From Saccharothrix sp. NRRL B-16314 (GTDB lineage: Bacteria; Actinomycetota; Actinomycetes; Mycobacteriales; Pseudonocardiaceae): a DNA stretch of 64,000 nucleotides. Positions 33,876 through 42,920 of the stretch are shown here, one piece after another; positions within the stretch are counted from its first letter, which is position 1, and every line of letters starts with the position of its first letter. The notes beneath the pieces were generated by a model. The model was not told the origin of the DNA. It saw nothing but the letters and a program-made list of their open reading frames with translations, and ran no database searches. The stretch is taken from NCBI RefSeq assembly GCF_000716595.1, contig NZ_JNXC01000029.1, positions 29,505 through 93,504 of the forward strand, written 5' to 3'. A program made the position numbers and the translations under genes.

Positions 33876-36110
33876 ATGAAACGACTGACAAAGACGTCCG
33901 TCTTCGCGGCTGTGGCGGCGGTCTTGGCCTCCACCGCCACGGCAGGGGTGTTCACGCCGGCCGTGCAGGCGGCGACCGCCCGGTACGAGGCGGAAACCGC
34001 GCCGGCCACCTGTGACGGCGCCATCGCGTCGAACCACTCGGGCTACTCGGGCAGCGGGTTCTGCGACAGCAACGGCGCCGTCGGGGCCGCGGCGCAGTTC
34101 ACGGTCACCGCGGCCACCGCGGGCACCGCGACCCTGGACCTCCGCTACGCCAACGGCAACGCCGTCGGCCGACCCGCCGACATCAGCGTGAACGGCACGG
34201 CGGCGCACCGGGCCGTGGCGTTCGACAACACCGGCGGGTGGAACGCCTGGGCCACCAGGACGGTGACCGTGCCGGTGAACGCCGGCAGCAACACCGTCCG
34301 GCTGTCGGCGACCACCACCGGCGGGTTGGCCAACATCGACTACCTGGACGCCACCACCGCCGACGGCGGCGACCCGACGGCCAGGAAGATGGAGAGCCTG
34401 GGCCGTGGCGTGGTGGCCGTGCGGTCGGGTGGCAACCAGGTGCTGGTCTCCTGGCGGCTGCTCGGGTTGGACCCGAACGGCATCGGCTTCAACGTCTACC
34501 GGTCCACCGGTGGCGGTGCCGAGGTCAAGCTCAACCCGTCCGTGCTGACCGGCGGCACCAACTACGTCGACTCGACGGCGAACCTGTCGCAGTTTACCAG
34601 CTACCGGGTCCGGCCGGTGGTCGGCGGCGCCGAGCAGGCACCCAGCGGCGCCTTCACGCTGCGCGCCAACGCCGCGACCGAGCCGGTGGTGCGGGTGCCG
34701 CTGCGCGCGGGCGGCGCGGTGAAGTTCCTCTGGGCCGGCGACCTCGACGGCGACGGCGAGTACGACTACGTGCTGGACCGGCAGACCTCGCCGCAGAAGA
34801 TCGAGGCCTACCGCGCCGACGGCCGGTTCCTCTGGCAGGTCGACATGGGCCCCAACAGCACCGACCAGAACAACATCGAGGGTGGTTCGGCCACGATCGA
34901 CGTCGGCCACAACGACGGCGTCACCGTCCAGGACCTCGACGGCGACGGCCGCGCCGAGGTCGCCGTGCGCATCGCCGACGGCGTCGTCTTCGGCAACGGC
35001 GCCAGGTTCACCGACAGCGACGACAACCGCCAGTTCATCGCCATCCTCGACGGCATGACCGGCGCGCCCCGCGCCACCGCCCCCGTGCCGACCGACTACC
35101 TGGCCGACGGCCCGATGTACGCCCGCTTCGGCGTCGGCTACCTCGACGGCGTCAACCCGAGCCTGGTCGCGTTCATGAAGAACCGCATCGGCAGCGGCGA
35201 CTTCAACCTCATGTTCACCGCATGGCGGTTCACCGGCAGCGCGCTCAGCCTGCAGTGGAAATTCCTGCGCGGCAACCAGAATCTGCCCGACGGCCACAAC
35301 ACCCGCATCGTCGACGTCGACGGCGACGGCCGCGACGAGGTCGTCGAGATCGGGTTCGTGCTCAACGGCAACGGCACCCTGCGCTACTCGCTGGGCAGCC
35401 AGGGCGTGGTGCACGGCGACCGGTTCCACATCACCGACATCGACCCCGCCCGGCCCGGCCTGGAGGGCTACGGCGTCCAGCAGAACAACCCCAGCGGCCT
35501 GCGCGAGTACTACTACAGCGCCGCCAACGGCAGCATCATCTGGCGGCACAGCGGTTCCGACGTGGTCGACGTGGGCCGCGGCATGGTCGGCGACGTCGAC
35601 CCGCGCCACCCCGGCATGGAGGTCTGGTCGTTCAACGGCCTCTACAACGCACCCGCCAACCGGCTCACCCAGTCCGACACCTCGCTGCAGCCCTGGCCGC
35701 AACTGGGCCTGCACTGGGACGGCGACACCACCATGGAACTGCTCAACGACGGCAAGTTCGAGGAGTGGGACCCGAACAACCCCACCCCCACCAACGGGAC
35801 GCCACGCCTGCTCACGACCTCCCAGTACGGCGCGGTCGACGCCGCCCAGGGCAACTCACCCGTGCTGCAGGGCGACATCCTCGGCGACTGGCGCGAAGAA
35901 GTCCTCTACACCAACGGCAGCTTCGACGAGCTCATCATCTTCACCACCGACCGACCCAGCAGCACCAGGCTCTACACCCTGGCCCACAACCCCGCCTACC
36001 GCAACGCCATGACCCTCAAGGGCTACATCCAGTCCAACCACGTCGACTACTTCATCGGCGCGGGCATGGCGACGCCTCCCCGGCCGAAGATCACCTACCG
36101 GCCGCGGTAG
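33876..36110 (+). CDS. Secreted rhamnogalacturonan lyase (PL11) with N-terminal CBM35-like domain
   Basis: 744 residues. Signal peptide about 1-33. Residues 35-160 look like a CBM35/6 beta-sandwich (ARYEAETAPATCDGAIASNHSGYSGSGF). The catalytic part begins ARKMESLGRGVVAVRSGGNQVLVSWRLL and contains repeated calcium-binding DLDGDGEYDYV and DVDGDGRDEV loops of the beta-propeller, as in YesW/YesX PL11 lyases. It cuts the rhamnose-galacturonate backbone of pectin. ATG 33876 (GAGGGG upstream) is favoured over the preceding GTG. A LacI-type operator lies upstream. Confidence 0.93.
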   Translation: MKRLTKTSVFAAVAAVLASTATAGVFTPAVQAATARYEAETAPATCDGAIASNHSGYSGSGFCDSNGAVGAAAQFTVTAATAGTATLDLRYANGNAVGRPADISVNGTAAHRAVAFDNTGGWNAWATRTVTVPVNAGSNTVRLSATTTGGLANIDYLDATTADGGDPTARKMESLGRGVVAVRSGGNQVLVSWRLLGLDPNGIGFNVYRSTGGGAEVKLNPSVLTGGTNYVDSTANLSQFTSYRVRPVVGGAEQAPSGAFTLRANAATEPVVRVPLRAGGAVKFLWAGDLDGDGEYDYVLDRQTSPQKIEAYRADGRFLWQVDMGPNSTDQNNIEGGSATIDVGHNDGVTVQDLDGDGRAEVAVRIADGVVFGNGARFTDSDDNRQFIAILDGMTGAPRATAPVPTDYLADGPMYARFGVGYLDGVNPSLVAFMKNRIGSGDFNLMFTAWRFTGSALSLQWKFLRGNQNLPDGHNTRIVDVDGDGRDEVVEIGFVLNGNGTLRYSLGSQGVVHGDRFHITDIDPARPGLEGYGVQQNNPSGLREYYYSAANGSIIWRHSGSDVVDVGRGMVGDVDPRHPGMEVWSFNGLYNAPANRLTQSDTSLQPWPQLGLHWDGDTTMELLNDGKFEEWDPNNPTPTNGTPRLLTTSQYGAVDAAQGNSPVLQGDILGDWREEVLYTNGSFDELIIFTTDRPSSTRLYTLAHNPAYRNAMTLKGYIQSNHVDYFIGAGMATPPRPKITYRPR

Positions 36111-36118
36111 GCGCCACC

Positions 36119-36151
36119 GCTCCGGCCGGGCCGCCACGAGCCGGCCGGAGC
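36119..36151 (+). terminator. Hairpin downstream of rhamnogalacturonan lyase
   Basis: Perfect 11-bp stem (GCTCCGGCCGG at 36119-36129 with 36141-36151), 11-base loop, nine bases past the lyase stop. Confidence 0.8.
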
Positions 36152-36184
36152 ACCCTCCGGTCGGGGCCGTGCATCATGTCGCCC

Positions 36185-36847
36185 ATGACCGTGTACGACG
36201 TCGCCCTCCGCCTGCCGGCCATCCCGGAACTGCGCGGCCTGTGCCGTGCGCTCGCCGTGCTGGATGTCGTGTTGCACCCCGATTCCGCCGATCCCCACCA
36301 CTCCTACAGCGCCGAGTGGGGGCCCGGCGAGGAGTCGGCGTCCATGCGGAACGGTTCGGGCGACGAGTACGACATCGTGTTCACGGCCGCGGGGGCGTAC
36401 GTGCGGGGCTTCGACCACGAGTCGCCGATGAGCCCCTACGCCGGCGACGACAGCGAACCCTGGCCCGGTGTCGTCGACTCGGTGCCCGAGGGGTTCCGGG
36501 ACTGCGTGGCGGAACCGGCGTTCGGCGACGAGGACGGCACGCAGTGCGTCACGGCCTGCATGTGGCGTGAGCACGCGGACGACGCCTGGCGGCACGGGGA
36601 CATCGAGTTCCCGCCAGCAGGAGACGGTGCCGACTGGCTGTTCCGCCTGCTGACCGACGGCACGCCCGAGGCGTACCAGGACTGGGCCCAGGACTACTAC
36701 GAGATGCCCGTCGACCTGGACGCCGTGCGCCACGTCTACGCCGGCAGGCCGTTGACCGCCGACACCGTGGCCGCACTCAACCCCGCCACGACCCTCGCCG
36801 CCGTCGCCGCCGACATCACCGCGATCGGCTACCCGATGACGAGCTGA
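36185..36847 (+). CDS. Hypothetical acidic protein
   Basis: 220 residues from ATG 36185 (an ATG at 36176 is also in frame). No signal peptide or membrane segment. The composition is acidic with many Asp, Trp and Tyr, for example DWAQDYYEMPVDLDAVRHVYAG. The central FTAAGAYVRGFDHESPMSPY segment recalls small polymorphic-toxin-immunity-like proteins, but I cannot assign a family. It has its own leader after the lyase terminator and converges on helD. Confidence 0.75.
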   Translation: MTVYDVALRLPAIPELRGLCRALAVLDVVLHPDSADPHHSYSAEWGPGEESASMRNGSGDEYDIVFTAAGAYVRGFDHESPMSPYAGDDSEPWPGVVDSVPEGFRDCVAEPAFGDEDGTQCVTACMWREHADDAWRHGDIEFPPAGDGADWLFRLLTDGTPEAYQDWAQDYYEMPVDLDAVRHVYAGRPLTADTVAALNPATTLAAVAADITAIGYPMTS

Positions 36848-36865
36848 CGCCCGTGCGCGGCTCGT

Positions 36866-36895
36866 GCGGCCGGACCTCGGGGCGGGGCCGGCCGC
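36866..36895. terminator. Hairpin between convergent hypothetical and helD genes
   Basis: GCGGCCGG (36866-36873) pairs with CCGGCCGC (36888-36895), 14-base loop, in the 66-base convergent gap. Confidence 0.5.
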
Positions 36896-36913
36896 TCGCG
36901 CATCGCCATTGCC

Positions 36914-39109
36914 CTACCGCCGACTCCCGGCGGGAACGGACGTCCCGGCCTCGGTGAGCCCGGTCAGCGCCTGCGGCAGCGGGCCGTGGTGCAGGACGCC
37001 GAGCCGTTGCGTGGCACGGGTGAGGGCGACGTAAAGCTCGGCCGCGCCACGCGGGCCGTCGGCGATGATCCGCTCGGGTTCCACGACCAGGACGGCGTCG
37101 AACTCCAGCCCCTTCGTCTCCGACGCCGGCACCGTGCCCGGCACACCCGGTGGCCCGATCACGACGCTGGTGCCCTCGCGACCGGCTTCCTCCCGCTCGA
37201 ACTCCTCGATGGCGGCGGCCAGCCCGTCCTCCGCGACCTGCCGGGACCACGGCTGCACGCCGCACGCGCGGACCGACTCCGGCGGCTGCACGTCGGGGGC
37301 GAACTCGGCGAGCAGCGCGGCGGCGACCGTCATGATCTCGGCCGGGGTGCGGTAGTTCACCGTCAGCGACCGGTAGACCCAACGGCCCGGCACGTACGGG
37401 TCCAGCATCGTGTCCCACGAGGTCGCGCCGGCCGCCGAACGGCGTTGGGCGAGATCGCCGACCACCGTGAAGGAACGGCCGGGACAGCGCCGCATCAGCA
37501 CCCGCCAGTCCATTTCGGACAGTTCCTGCGCCTCGTCGACCACGACGTGCCGGTACGTCCAGTCCCGGTCGGCGGTGGCGCGCTCGACCAGGTCGCGGGT
37601 GTCGCGTTCGAGGACGCGATCCGCCAGGTCCTCGGCGAAGAGCAGGTCCGTGGCGTACAGGTGGTCCTCGTCGTCCATCGAGTCCTCGCGGGCGGCGAGG
37701 CCGTCCAGCACGCCGGCGGCGAACTCGGCCTCGGCCTTCCGCTTCCGCTCGGCGGCCTCGTCGACCGACTTGTCGCGGCCGAGCAGGTCCACCAGCTCGT
37801 CCAGCAGCGGTACGTCCGACACCGTCCAGGCGTCGCCGTCGGCGCGCAGCAGCGCCGGGTCGGCGCCCGCGGCCCGCAGCCGCTCGGGGGACGCGTACAG
37901 CGGTGCCAACAGCGATTCCGGGGTCAGCACCGGCCAGAGCTCGTCCAGCGCGGCGGTGAACTCGTCGTCCTGCGCGAGCTCCTTGGTCAGCTCCGTCCGC
38001 ATCCGCTCCCAGGCGTCGCGGTCGTCGCGGGTCAGCCAGCCCTTGCCGATCCTGGGGATGGCCCGTTCGGTGAGCACGTACGTGACGATCTCGGTGAACA
38101 CCGCGCGGGCCTCGTTGTGCGGCAGCCCGCTCGTCCGCGCCTCGTCCCTCGCCCACTCGGCGGTGCCGGCGTCGATCCGCACCGTGACGTCCGACAGCGC
38201 GATCGGCAGCGGCTCCTCGGGCAGCCGCTGGCGGTCCGCGATCGCCGCCCGGAGCACGTCGAGGATCTTCAGCGAACCCTTGAGCCGCGCGGCTTCGGGC
38301 GTGTCCTCGGCGGTGGCGCGCAGGCCCGGCACGAGGTCGCCGGTGGTCATGAACACCACGTCGGACTCGCCCAGCGACGGCAGCACGCGGCCGATGTGGT
38401 TGAGGAACGCCGGGTTCGGCCCGATGACGAGCACACCGTGCCGTTCCATCCGCTCCCGCTGGGTGTAGAGCAGGTACGCGACGCGGTGCAGCGCCACCAC
38501 GGTCTTCCCGGTGCCGGGGCCGCCCTCGATCACCAGCACGCCGGGGTGGTCGAGCCGGATGATCCGGTCCTGCTCGGCCTGGATCGTGGCCACGATGTCG
38601 CGCATCCCGGCGCCGCGCGGCGCGTTGACCGCCGCGAGCAGGGCCGCGTCGCCCTGCGCGTCACCTCCGGGCCGCCCGAGCACCTCGTCGGTGAAATCGG
38701 CCACGTGCCGCCCGCGGGTGTGGAACTGGCGGCGGCGACGCATGTTCTCCGGGTTCGCGGCGGTGGCGACGTAGAACGGGCGTGACGCCGGCGCCCGCCA
38801 ATCGAGCAGTACCGGCTCGTACCCGTTCTCCTCGTCGAAAAGACCGATCCGGCCGATGTACGAATGCTCGCCCGAAAGGCTGTCCAACCGGCCGAAGCAC
38901 AGCCCGTTGTCCGCCACGTCCAGCCGCTTCGCCTCCCTGGTCAGCGCGCGCACCTCGTCGTCGCGTTCCATGGGCGTGCCGCCGTTGCCCCGCAACGCCG
39001 CGCCGTAAGCGCTTTTCACGCGCGCCCGCTCGGAGTCGAGCCTCAGGTAGAGCTCCTCCACGTAGCTGCGTTCGGACCGCAATTCGTCTTCGTAACCCTG
39101 AGTTGACAC
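36914..39109 (-). CDS. helD: HelD-type RNA polymerase-associated helicase
   Basis: 731 residues from GTG 39109. The N-terminal coiled-coil arm (RSERSYVEELYLRLDSERARV) is followed by a superfamily 1 ATPase with Walker A GGPGTGKTVVALHRVAYLL and motif II-like VVVDEAQELSEMDWRVL. The sequence YIGRIGLFDEENGYEPVLLDWRAP is typical of HelD. These proteins remove stalled RNA polymerase from DNA and can displace rifampicin (HelR branch). The inverted GGGGCTTGC-type rifamycin-associated element was not seen upstream, so ordinary HelD function is more likely. Confidence 0.93.
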   Translation of the reverse strand: MSTQGYEDELRSERSYVEELYLRLDSERARVKSAYGAALRGNGGTPMERDDEVRALTREAKRLDVADNGLCFGRLDSLSGEHSYIGRIGLFDEENGYEPVLLDWRAPASRPFYVATAANPENMRRRRQFHTRGRHVADFTDEVLGRPGGDAQGDAALLAAVNAPRGAGMRDIVATIQAEQDRIIRLDHPGVLVIEGGPGTGKTVVALHRVAYLLYTQRERMERHGVLVIGPNPAFLNHIGRVLPSLGESDVVFMTTGDLVPGLRATAEDTPEAARLKGSLKILDVLRAAIADRQRLPEEPLPIALSDVTVRIDAGTAEWARDEARTSGLPHNEARAVFTEIVTYVLTERAIPRIGKGWLTRDDRDAWERMRTELTKELAQDDEFTAALDELWPVLTPESLLAPLYASPERLRAAGADPALLRADGDAWTVSDVPLLDELVDLLGRDKSVDEAAERKRKAEAEFAAGVLDGLAAREDSMDDEDHLYATDLLFAEDLADRVLERDTRDLVERATADRDWTYRHVVVDEAQELSEMDWRVLMRRCPGRSFTVVGDLAQRRSAAGATSWDTMLDPYVPGRWVYRSLTVNYRTPAEIMTVAAALLAEFAPDVQPPESVRACGVQPWSRQVAEDGLAAAIEEFEREEAGREGTSVVIGPPGVPGTVPASETKGLEFDAVLVVEPERIIADGPRGAAELYVALTRATQRLGVLHHGPLPQALTGLTEAGTSVPAGSRR

Positions 39110-39199
39110 ATGCCCCTCACAGCGGCTAATCTGGTACCAGGTTCGGCGGATTCTCCATTTGATCGCGGAGAGCACGCCGATTTTTTATTGTCCATCCGC

Positions 39200-39205
39200 T
39201 GTCAA
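39200..39205 (-). promoter_or_regulatory. Candidate -35 element for helD
   Basis: On the minus strand TTGACA is followed by an A-rich run (ACAATAAAAAAT), the only AT-rich spot in the helD/carotenoid oxygenase divergent gap. The -10 spacing is not ideal, so this is tentative. Confidence 0.3.
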
Positions 39206-39311
39206 GTTGCCCCACCTTTTCCGGGGTGCCCGCGCGGCTTGCACTAGTGCACACCACGGCGTTTCCCGGCGAAGCCGGTGGGGTGGGTGATCTCCTTCCT
39301 ACGGTGATCAC

Positions 39312-40571
39312 ATGAAGTACCTGGAAGGGCCTTTCGCGCCCGTCACCGAAGAGGTCACCGCCTTCGACCTGCCGGTCACCGGGCGGATACCGGCCGAGCT
39401 GAACGGCCGCTACCTGCGCAACGGGCCGAACCCGCTGGGCGTCGAGGACCCCGTCGTGCACATCTGGGGCATGGGGCAGGGGATGGTGCACGGGGTGCGG
39501 CTGCGCGACGGCCGGGCCGAGTGGTACCGCAACCGGTTCGTGCGCACGCCCGGCTTCGCGCCCATGGTGCACGTGTTGGAGCACGCGCGGCGCACCTTCG
39601 CCATGGCCGAGGGTGGCCTGCCTCCAGCCGAACTGGACGACGAGCTGGACACCGTGGGCGTCTGCGCCCTGGGCGGCACCGCCGACGGGTTCACGGCGGG
39701 GGCGCACGCCAAGCACGACCCTCTCACCGGCGAGCTGCACTCGTTGTCGTACATGGTGGGCCGAGAGTTCGTCCAGCACATCGTGACCGACGTCGGGGGG
39801 AGCGTCGTGCGGACCACCTCGATCCCCATGACGCGCACGCCGTTCATGCACGACTTCGCGCTCACCGAGCACAACGTGGTGCTGTGGGACACGCCGCTCG
39901 GCTTCGACGGGTTCGACTGCCGGTGGCTGCCGGAGCACCCGACGCGAGTGGGCGTCATGCCGCGGGCCGGGGGTGACGTGCGCTGGCTCGACATCGACCC
40001 GGTCCACGTCAGCCACACGCTCAACGCCTACGACGACGGCGATTCGGTCGTGGTCGACCTCGTCACGGCAGAGGGGCCGTTCGACCCCGCCGACCCCGGC
40101 GCGATCCGCCCCGTGCTGGACCGCTGGACGATCGGGCCGGACAAGGTGGACCAGCGGCGCGTCGACGACCGGCCGCAGGACTTCCCGCGCCTGAACGAGT
40201 CACGCGCCACCCGCCCGCACCGGTACGGCTACTCGGCCGCGACCGCCCTGTACGGGATTCCCTTCACGCCCGAGGGCACGCCGCCGGACGGCGCGTTCAC
40301 CAACGCCCTGGTCAAGCACGACTTCGAACGGGGAACGGCCGAGGTGCACGGGTTCGGCGCGGACGAGGCGGTGGGGGAGGCCGTGTTCGCCGCGGCGGGG
40401 CAGGGGGAGGACGACGGCTACCTGCTCACGTACGTCCACAACCCGCTGCGCAACGCCAGTGACCTGGTGGTCCTCTCGGCGCGGGACTTCACCGGCGAGC
40501 CGGTCGCCCGCGTCCACCTCCCGGCCAGGGTGCCGCTGGGCCTGCACGGCAACTGGCTGCCCGACCGCTGA
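39312..40571 (+). CDS. Carotenoid cleavage oxygenase family protein
   Basis: 419 residues. Four iron-binding histidines of the seven-bladed propeller are visible: GAHAKHDP, PFMHDFALTEHNVV, VSHTLNAYDDGD and the C-terminal GLHGNWLPDR. Opening motif LNGRYLRNGPNPLG and HIWGMGQGMVHGVRL are typical. Such enzymes split carotenoids, apocarotenoids or stilbene-like alkenes with O2. No carotenoid pathway gene is near, so the substrate is open. The downstream regulator gene starts 19 bases later and is probably co-transcribed. Confidence 0.92.
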   Translation: MKYLEGPFAPVTEEVTAFDLPVTGRIPAELNGRYLRNGPNPLGVEDPVVHIWGMGQGMVHGVRLRDGRAEWYRNRFVRTPGFAPMVHVLEHARRTFAMAEGGLPPAELDDELDTVGVCALGGTADGFTAGAHAKHDPLTGELHSLSYMVGREFVQHIVTDVGGSVVRTTSIPMTRTPFMHDFALTEHNVVLWDTPLGFDGFDCRWLPEHPTRVGVMPRAGGDVRWLDIDPVHVSHTLNAYDDGDSVVVDLVTAEGPFDPADPGAIRPVLDRWTIGPDKVDQRRVDDRPQDFPRLNESRATRPHRYGYSAATALYGIPFTPEGTPPDGAFTNALVKHDFERGTAEVHGFGADEAVGEAVFAAAGQGEDDGYLLTYVHNPLRNASDLVVLSARDFTGEPVARVHLPARVPLGLHGNWLPDR

Positions 40572-40590
40572 GCCGTGGCAGCATGACGTG

Positions 40591-41466
40591 GTGAACGACC
40601 CGCGACCGCCGTACCTCCGGATCGTCGCCGACATCGAGCGGCGGATCGCCGAGGGCGAGCTGGCGCCCGGCCATCCCGTCCCCACCACCAGGGCGATCAT
40701 GCGCGAGTGGGGTGTCGCGATGGCGACGGCGACCAAGGCGCTGGCCACGCTCAGGCAGGCGGGCGCCATCGAGTCCGCGTCCCGGGTCGGCTCCGTGGTC
40801 GCGGCGCGGAGGCTGCCCTCGCGCGCGGTGGGCGGTCTCGACCGCGAGCGGGTGGTCCGGGCGGCCATGGAGATCGCCGACGCCGACGGCCTGGCCGGGC
40901 TGTCGGCGCGGGCGGTGGCGGCCAGGATCGGCGTCGCCACGATGGCCCTCCACCGGCACCTCGACGCCGAACTCCCCCAGCTCATCGCGGACGCGGCGTT
41001 CGCCGAGATCGAGTACCCGGAGCCGCCGCCGGGGTGGCGTTCCCACCTGCGGGTGGCGGCCCGGTTGCAGTGGGAGGCCTACCGGCGTCACCCCTGGCTG
41101 CCGCGGCTCGTGTCCATCACGCGGCCGGCCACGTTGCCGGGGTTGTTGGCGTACGGGCTGTGGACCCTGCGGGCGCTGGACGGCCTCGAGCTGGACCCGA
41201 GCACCCGACTGCACGTGTACGCGACCGTGGTCAACTACGTGCGGGGGACGGCGGTGAACATCGAGGCCGAGGCGTGCGCCGAGCTGGACACGGGGATGAC
41301 CAGCAAGCAGTGGGCCGAAGCCCGGTGGCCCACCGACGGGCGGTTGATCGCCCAGCTCACCGACCCCGGCGCGGAAGTCGACCTGGAGTCGCTGTTCGCC
41401 TTCGGCCTCGAACGCGTGCTCGACGGCCTGACCACCGTGATCACGCCCCGCAAGGTCCGCCGCTGA
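40591..41466 (+). CDS. Two-headed regulator: GntR-like plus TetR-like DNA-binding domains
   Basis: 291 residues. Residues 1-75 are a GntR winged helix (YLRIVADIERRIAEGELAPGHPVPTTRAIMREWGV). Residues 85-140 form a TetR-type helix-turn-helix (RERVVRAAMEIADADGLAGLSARAVAARIGVATMALHRHL), followed by a TetR_C-like ligand domain. This fusion of two DNA-binding domains is known in some actinobacterial proteins but is uncommon. It follows the carotenoid oxygenase gene closely and is its likely regulator. GTG starts at 40588 and 40591 are both possible. Confidence 0.88.
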   Translation: MNDPRPPYLRIVADIERRIAEGELAPGHPVPTTRAIMREWGVAMATATKALATLRQAGAIESASRVGSVVAARRLPSRAVGGLDRERVVRAAMEIADADGLAGLSARAVAARIGVATMALHRHLDAELPQLIADAAFAEIEYPEPPPGWRSHLRVAARLQWEAYRRHPWLPRLVSITRPATLPGLLAYGLWTLRALDGLELDPSTRLHVYATVVNYVRGTAVNIEAEACAELDTGMTSKQWAEARWPTDGRLIAQLTDPGAEVDLESLFAFGLERVLDGLTTVITPRKVRR

Positions 41467-41510
41467 CCGGACCCTGCCCGGAGCGGTGGTGGGAGTTGAC
41501 CGCCATGGCA

Positions 41511-41540
41511 GACTTTGTGTCACGCTAGTGGTACAAAGTC
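41511..41540. promoter_or_regulatory. Inverted repeat upstream of membrane protein-GntR pair
   Basis: Arms GACTTTGT (41511-41518) and ACAAAGTC (41533-41540) enclose GTCACGCTAGTGGT, itself resembling a GntR/YtrA-type half-symmetry (CAC-N-TAGTG). It sits 10 bases before the start codon, fitting autorepression by the GntR protein of this operon. Confidence 0.65.
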
Positions 41541-41550
41541 GGGGGGCGCC

Positions 41551-42486
41551 GTGACTGGGATCGAGTCGGTACTGCTGCACGGCGTCATCGGCGTCGCACT
41601 GCTGGTCGTGCTGTGGCCCACCAGGTCGACCGGGCTGCGGTTCCTCCGCCGATGGGGTGTGGCGGACCCGGACGAGCGGCAAGGCGCGCTCGCGGTGAAG
41701 TACCTGCGAGACCGGCGGTTGCTGTACCCGCTGCTGTTCCTGGGCGCCCCCGCCGCGACTGCGCTCGCCGCACGCGCGCTCGGCCTGCCTCCCACCGACT
41801 CCGGCGGCGCCCTCCGCTTCCTGGCAGCGCTGATCGTCGCACTGCTGCTCGCGGAAACCCTTGCGGCCCTGCGTCGGGCACGGGGCCTCCGGATCGCGAC
41901 GCTGACCCGTCGGAGCCGGCGTGACCTCGTGCCGGGGTGGGCGGTCGGCACCCTCGTCGCGCTCGGCGCGGTCGCCGTGGCGCTGGCCGTCGCGGGCCTG
42001 GTCGCCCAACCGCGGGCGAGTCGGATCGCGTCGTCGATACCGGCCGACGGCGTCCGGCGATCAGCCGACAACGGGACGTCGATCGTGTCACCGCAGTACC
42101 TCGCCGAGCTCACCCACCCGACGTCGTTGCTCGCGCTCGCCGGGGCGGTCGCGGGACTGGTCGCCGCGTTGGGCGTGGTGCGGCTCGCGGTCCGGCGCGG
42201 ATCGTTCGGCGACCCGGGGGTGGACGCGGCGCTGCGGACGCGCAGTGCCCGGGTCGCGGTCGGCATCGGCATCGCCTGGACCGCTTCGATGGTCCTGGTG
42301 GCGAACAACCGGCTCGGCCTCCTGCGCAACCTCGACCTCCCCGGCTTCCCGCCGGCCCCGGACTGGCTGGAACTCACCTCGTTCACCGACCTCTTGGGGC
42401 TGCCGGTGTTCGCCGTCGCCGTCGTCGGCTGGATCTGGGTGGCGAACCCGCCCCGCCGGCTCCCGTACGTGCGGGACGCGGCGTGA
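41551..42486 (+). CDS. Polytopic membrane protein of unknown function
   Basis: 311 residues from GTG 41551. At least five hydrophobic helices (LLHGVIGVALLVVLW, LLYPLLFLGAPAATALAA, ALIVALLLAETLAAL, VALGAVAVALAVAGLVA, a C-terminal VFAVAVVGWIWVA). Alternating Arg-rich loops suggest a cytosolic face. No recognised family; its linkage to a small YtrA-type GntR gene by a GTGA overlap resembles membrane/ABC permease operons regulated by such repressors. DUF1648-like proteins are an alternative. Confidence 0.8.
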   Translation: MTGIESVLLHGVIGVALLVVLWPTRSTGLRFLRRWGVADPDERQGALAVKYLRDRRLLYPLLFLGAPAATALAARALGLPPTDSGGALRFLAALIVALLLAETLAALRRARGLRIATLTRRSRRDLVPGWAVGTLVALGAVAVALAVAGLVAQPRASRIASSIPADGVRRSADNGTSIVSPQYLAELTHPTSLLALAGAVAGLVAALGVVRLAVRRGSFGDPGVDAALRTRSARVAVGIGIAWTASMVLVANNRLGLLRNLDLPGFPPAPDWLELTSFTDLLGLPVFAVAVVGWIWVANPPRRLPYVRDAA

Positions 42487-42854
42487 CGCGGATCGTCGTC
42501 GACCCCGGCAGCGGGGTGGCGCCCTGGCGGCAGGTGCGCGACCAGCTCGTCCACCTGATTCGCGTCGGCGAACTCCCGGTCGGCAGCCGGTTGCCGTCGA
42601 TCCGGCAGCTCGCCCGGGACCTCGGGCTGGCCGTCGGCACCGTGGCGCGCGTCTACCGCGAACTGGAGACGGCAGGCACCCTGCACACCGCGAGGCGCAA
42701 CGGCACCGTCGTCGCCGCCGTGCCGCGGCCGGACACCGACGCCGACGTCGCAGCGGCACTGGCGAGAGCCGCGGCCGAGTACGTCACGTGTGCCAGGGCG
42801 CTCGGGATCGACCGGCAGGACGCGGTGCAGGCTGTGTGGCACGCCTACCCGTAG
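42483..42854 (+). CDS. YtrA-type GntR regulator
   Basis: 123 residues. Short GntR protein: winged helix VAPWRQVRDQLVHLIRVGELPVGSRLPSIRQLARDLGLAVGTVARVYRELETAG, then only a two-helix tail, as in the YtrA subfamily. Its GTG overlaps the stop of the membrane protein gene (GTGA), so both are one unit. Probably represses through the inverted repeat at 41511-41540. Confidence 0.9.
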   Translation: MTRIVVDPGSGVAPWRQVRDQLVHLIRVGELPVGSRLPSIRQLARDLGLAVGTVARVYRELETAGTLHTARRNGTVVAAVPRPDTDADVAAALARAAAEYVTCARALGIDRQDAVQAVWHAYP

Positions 42855-42860
42855 CGCGTC

Positions 42861-42920
42861 GTCAGCGATCGTCCCGTCAGCCGTCGTCTCGTCAGCGGTC
42901 GTCCGGTCAGTGACCGTCCC
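42861..42920. repeat. Four tandem 15-bp units between GntR and small acidic protein genes
   Basis: Units starting at 42861, 42876, 42891 and 42906 share the core GTCAGC-N-TCGTC with a strict 15-bp period. The last unit contains the stop codon of the minus-strand small gene, so the array touches its 3' end. Confidence 0.9.
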
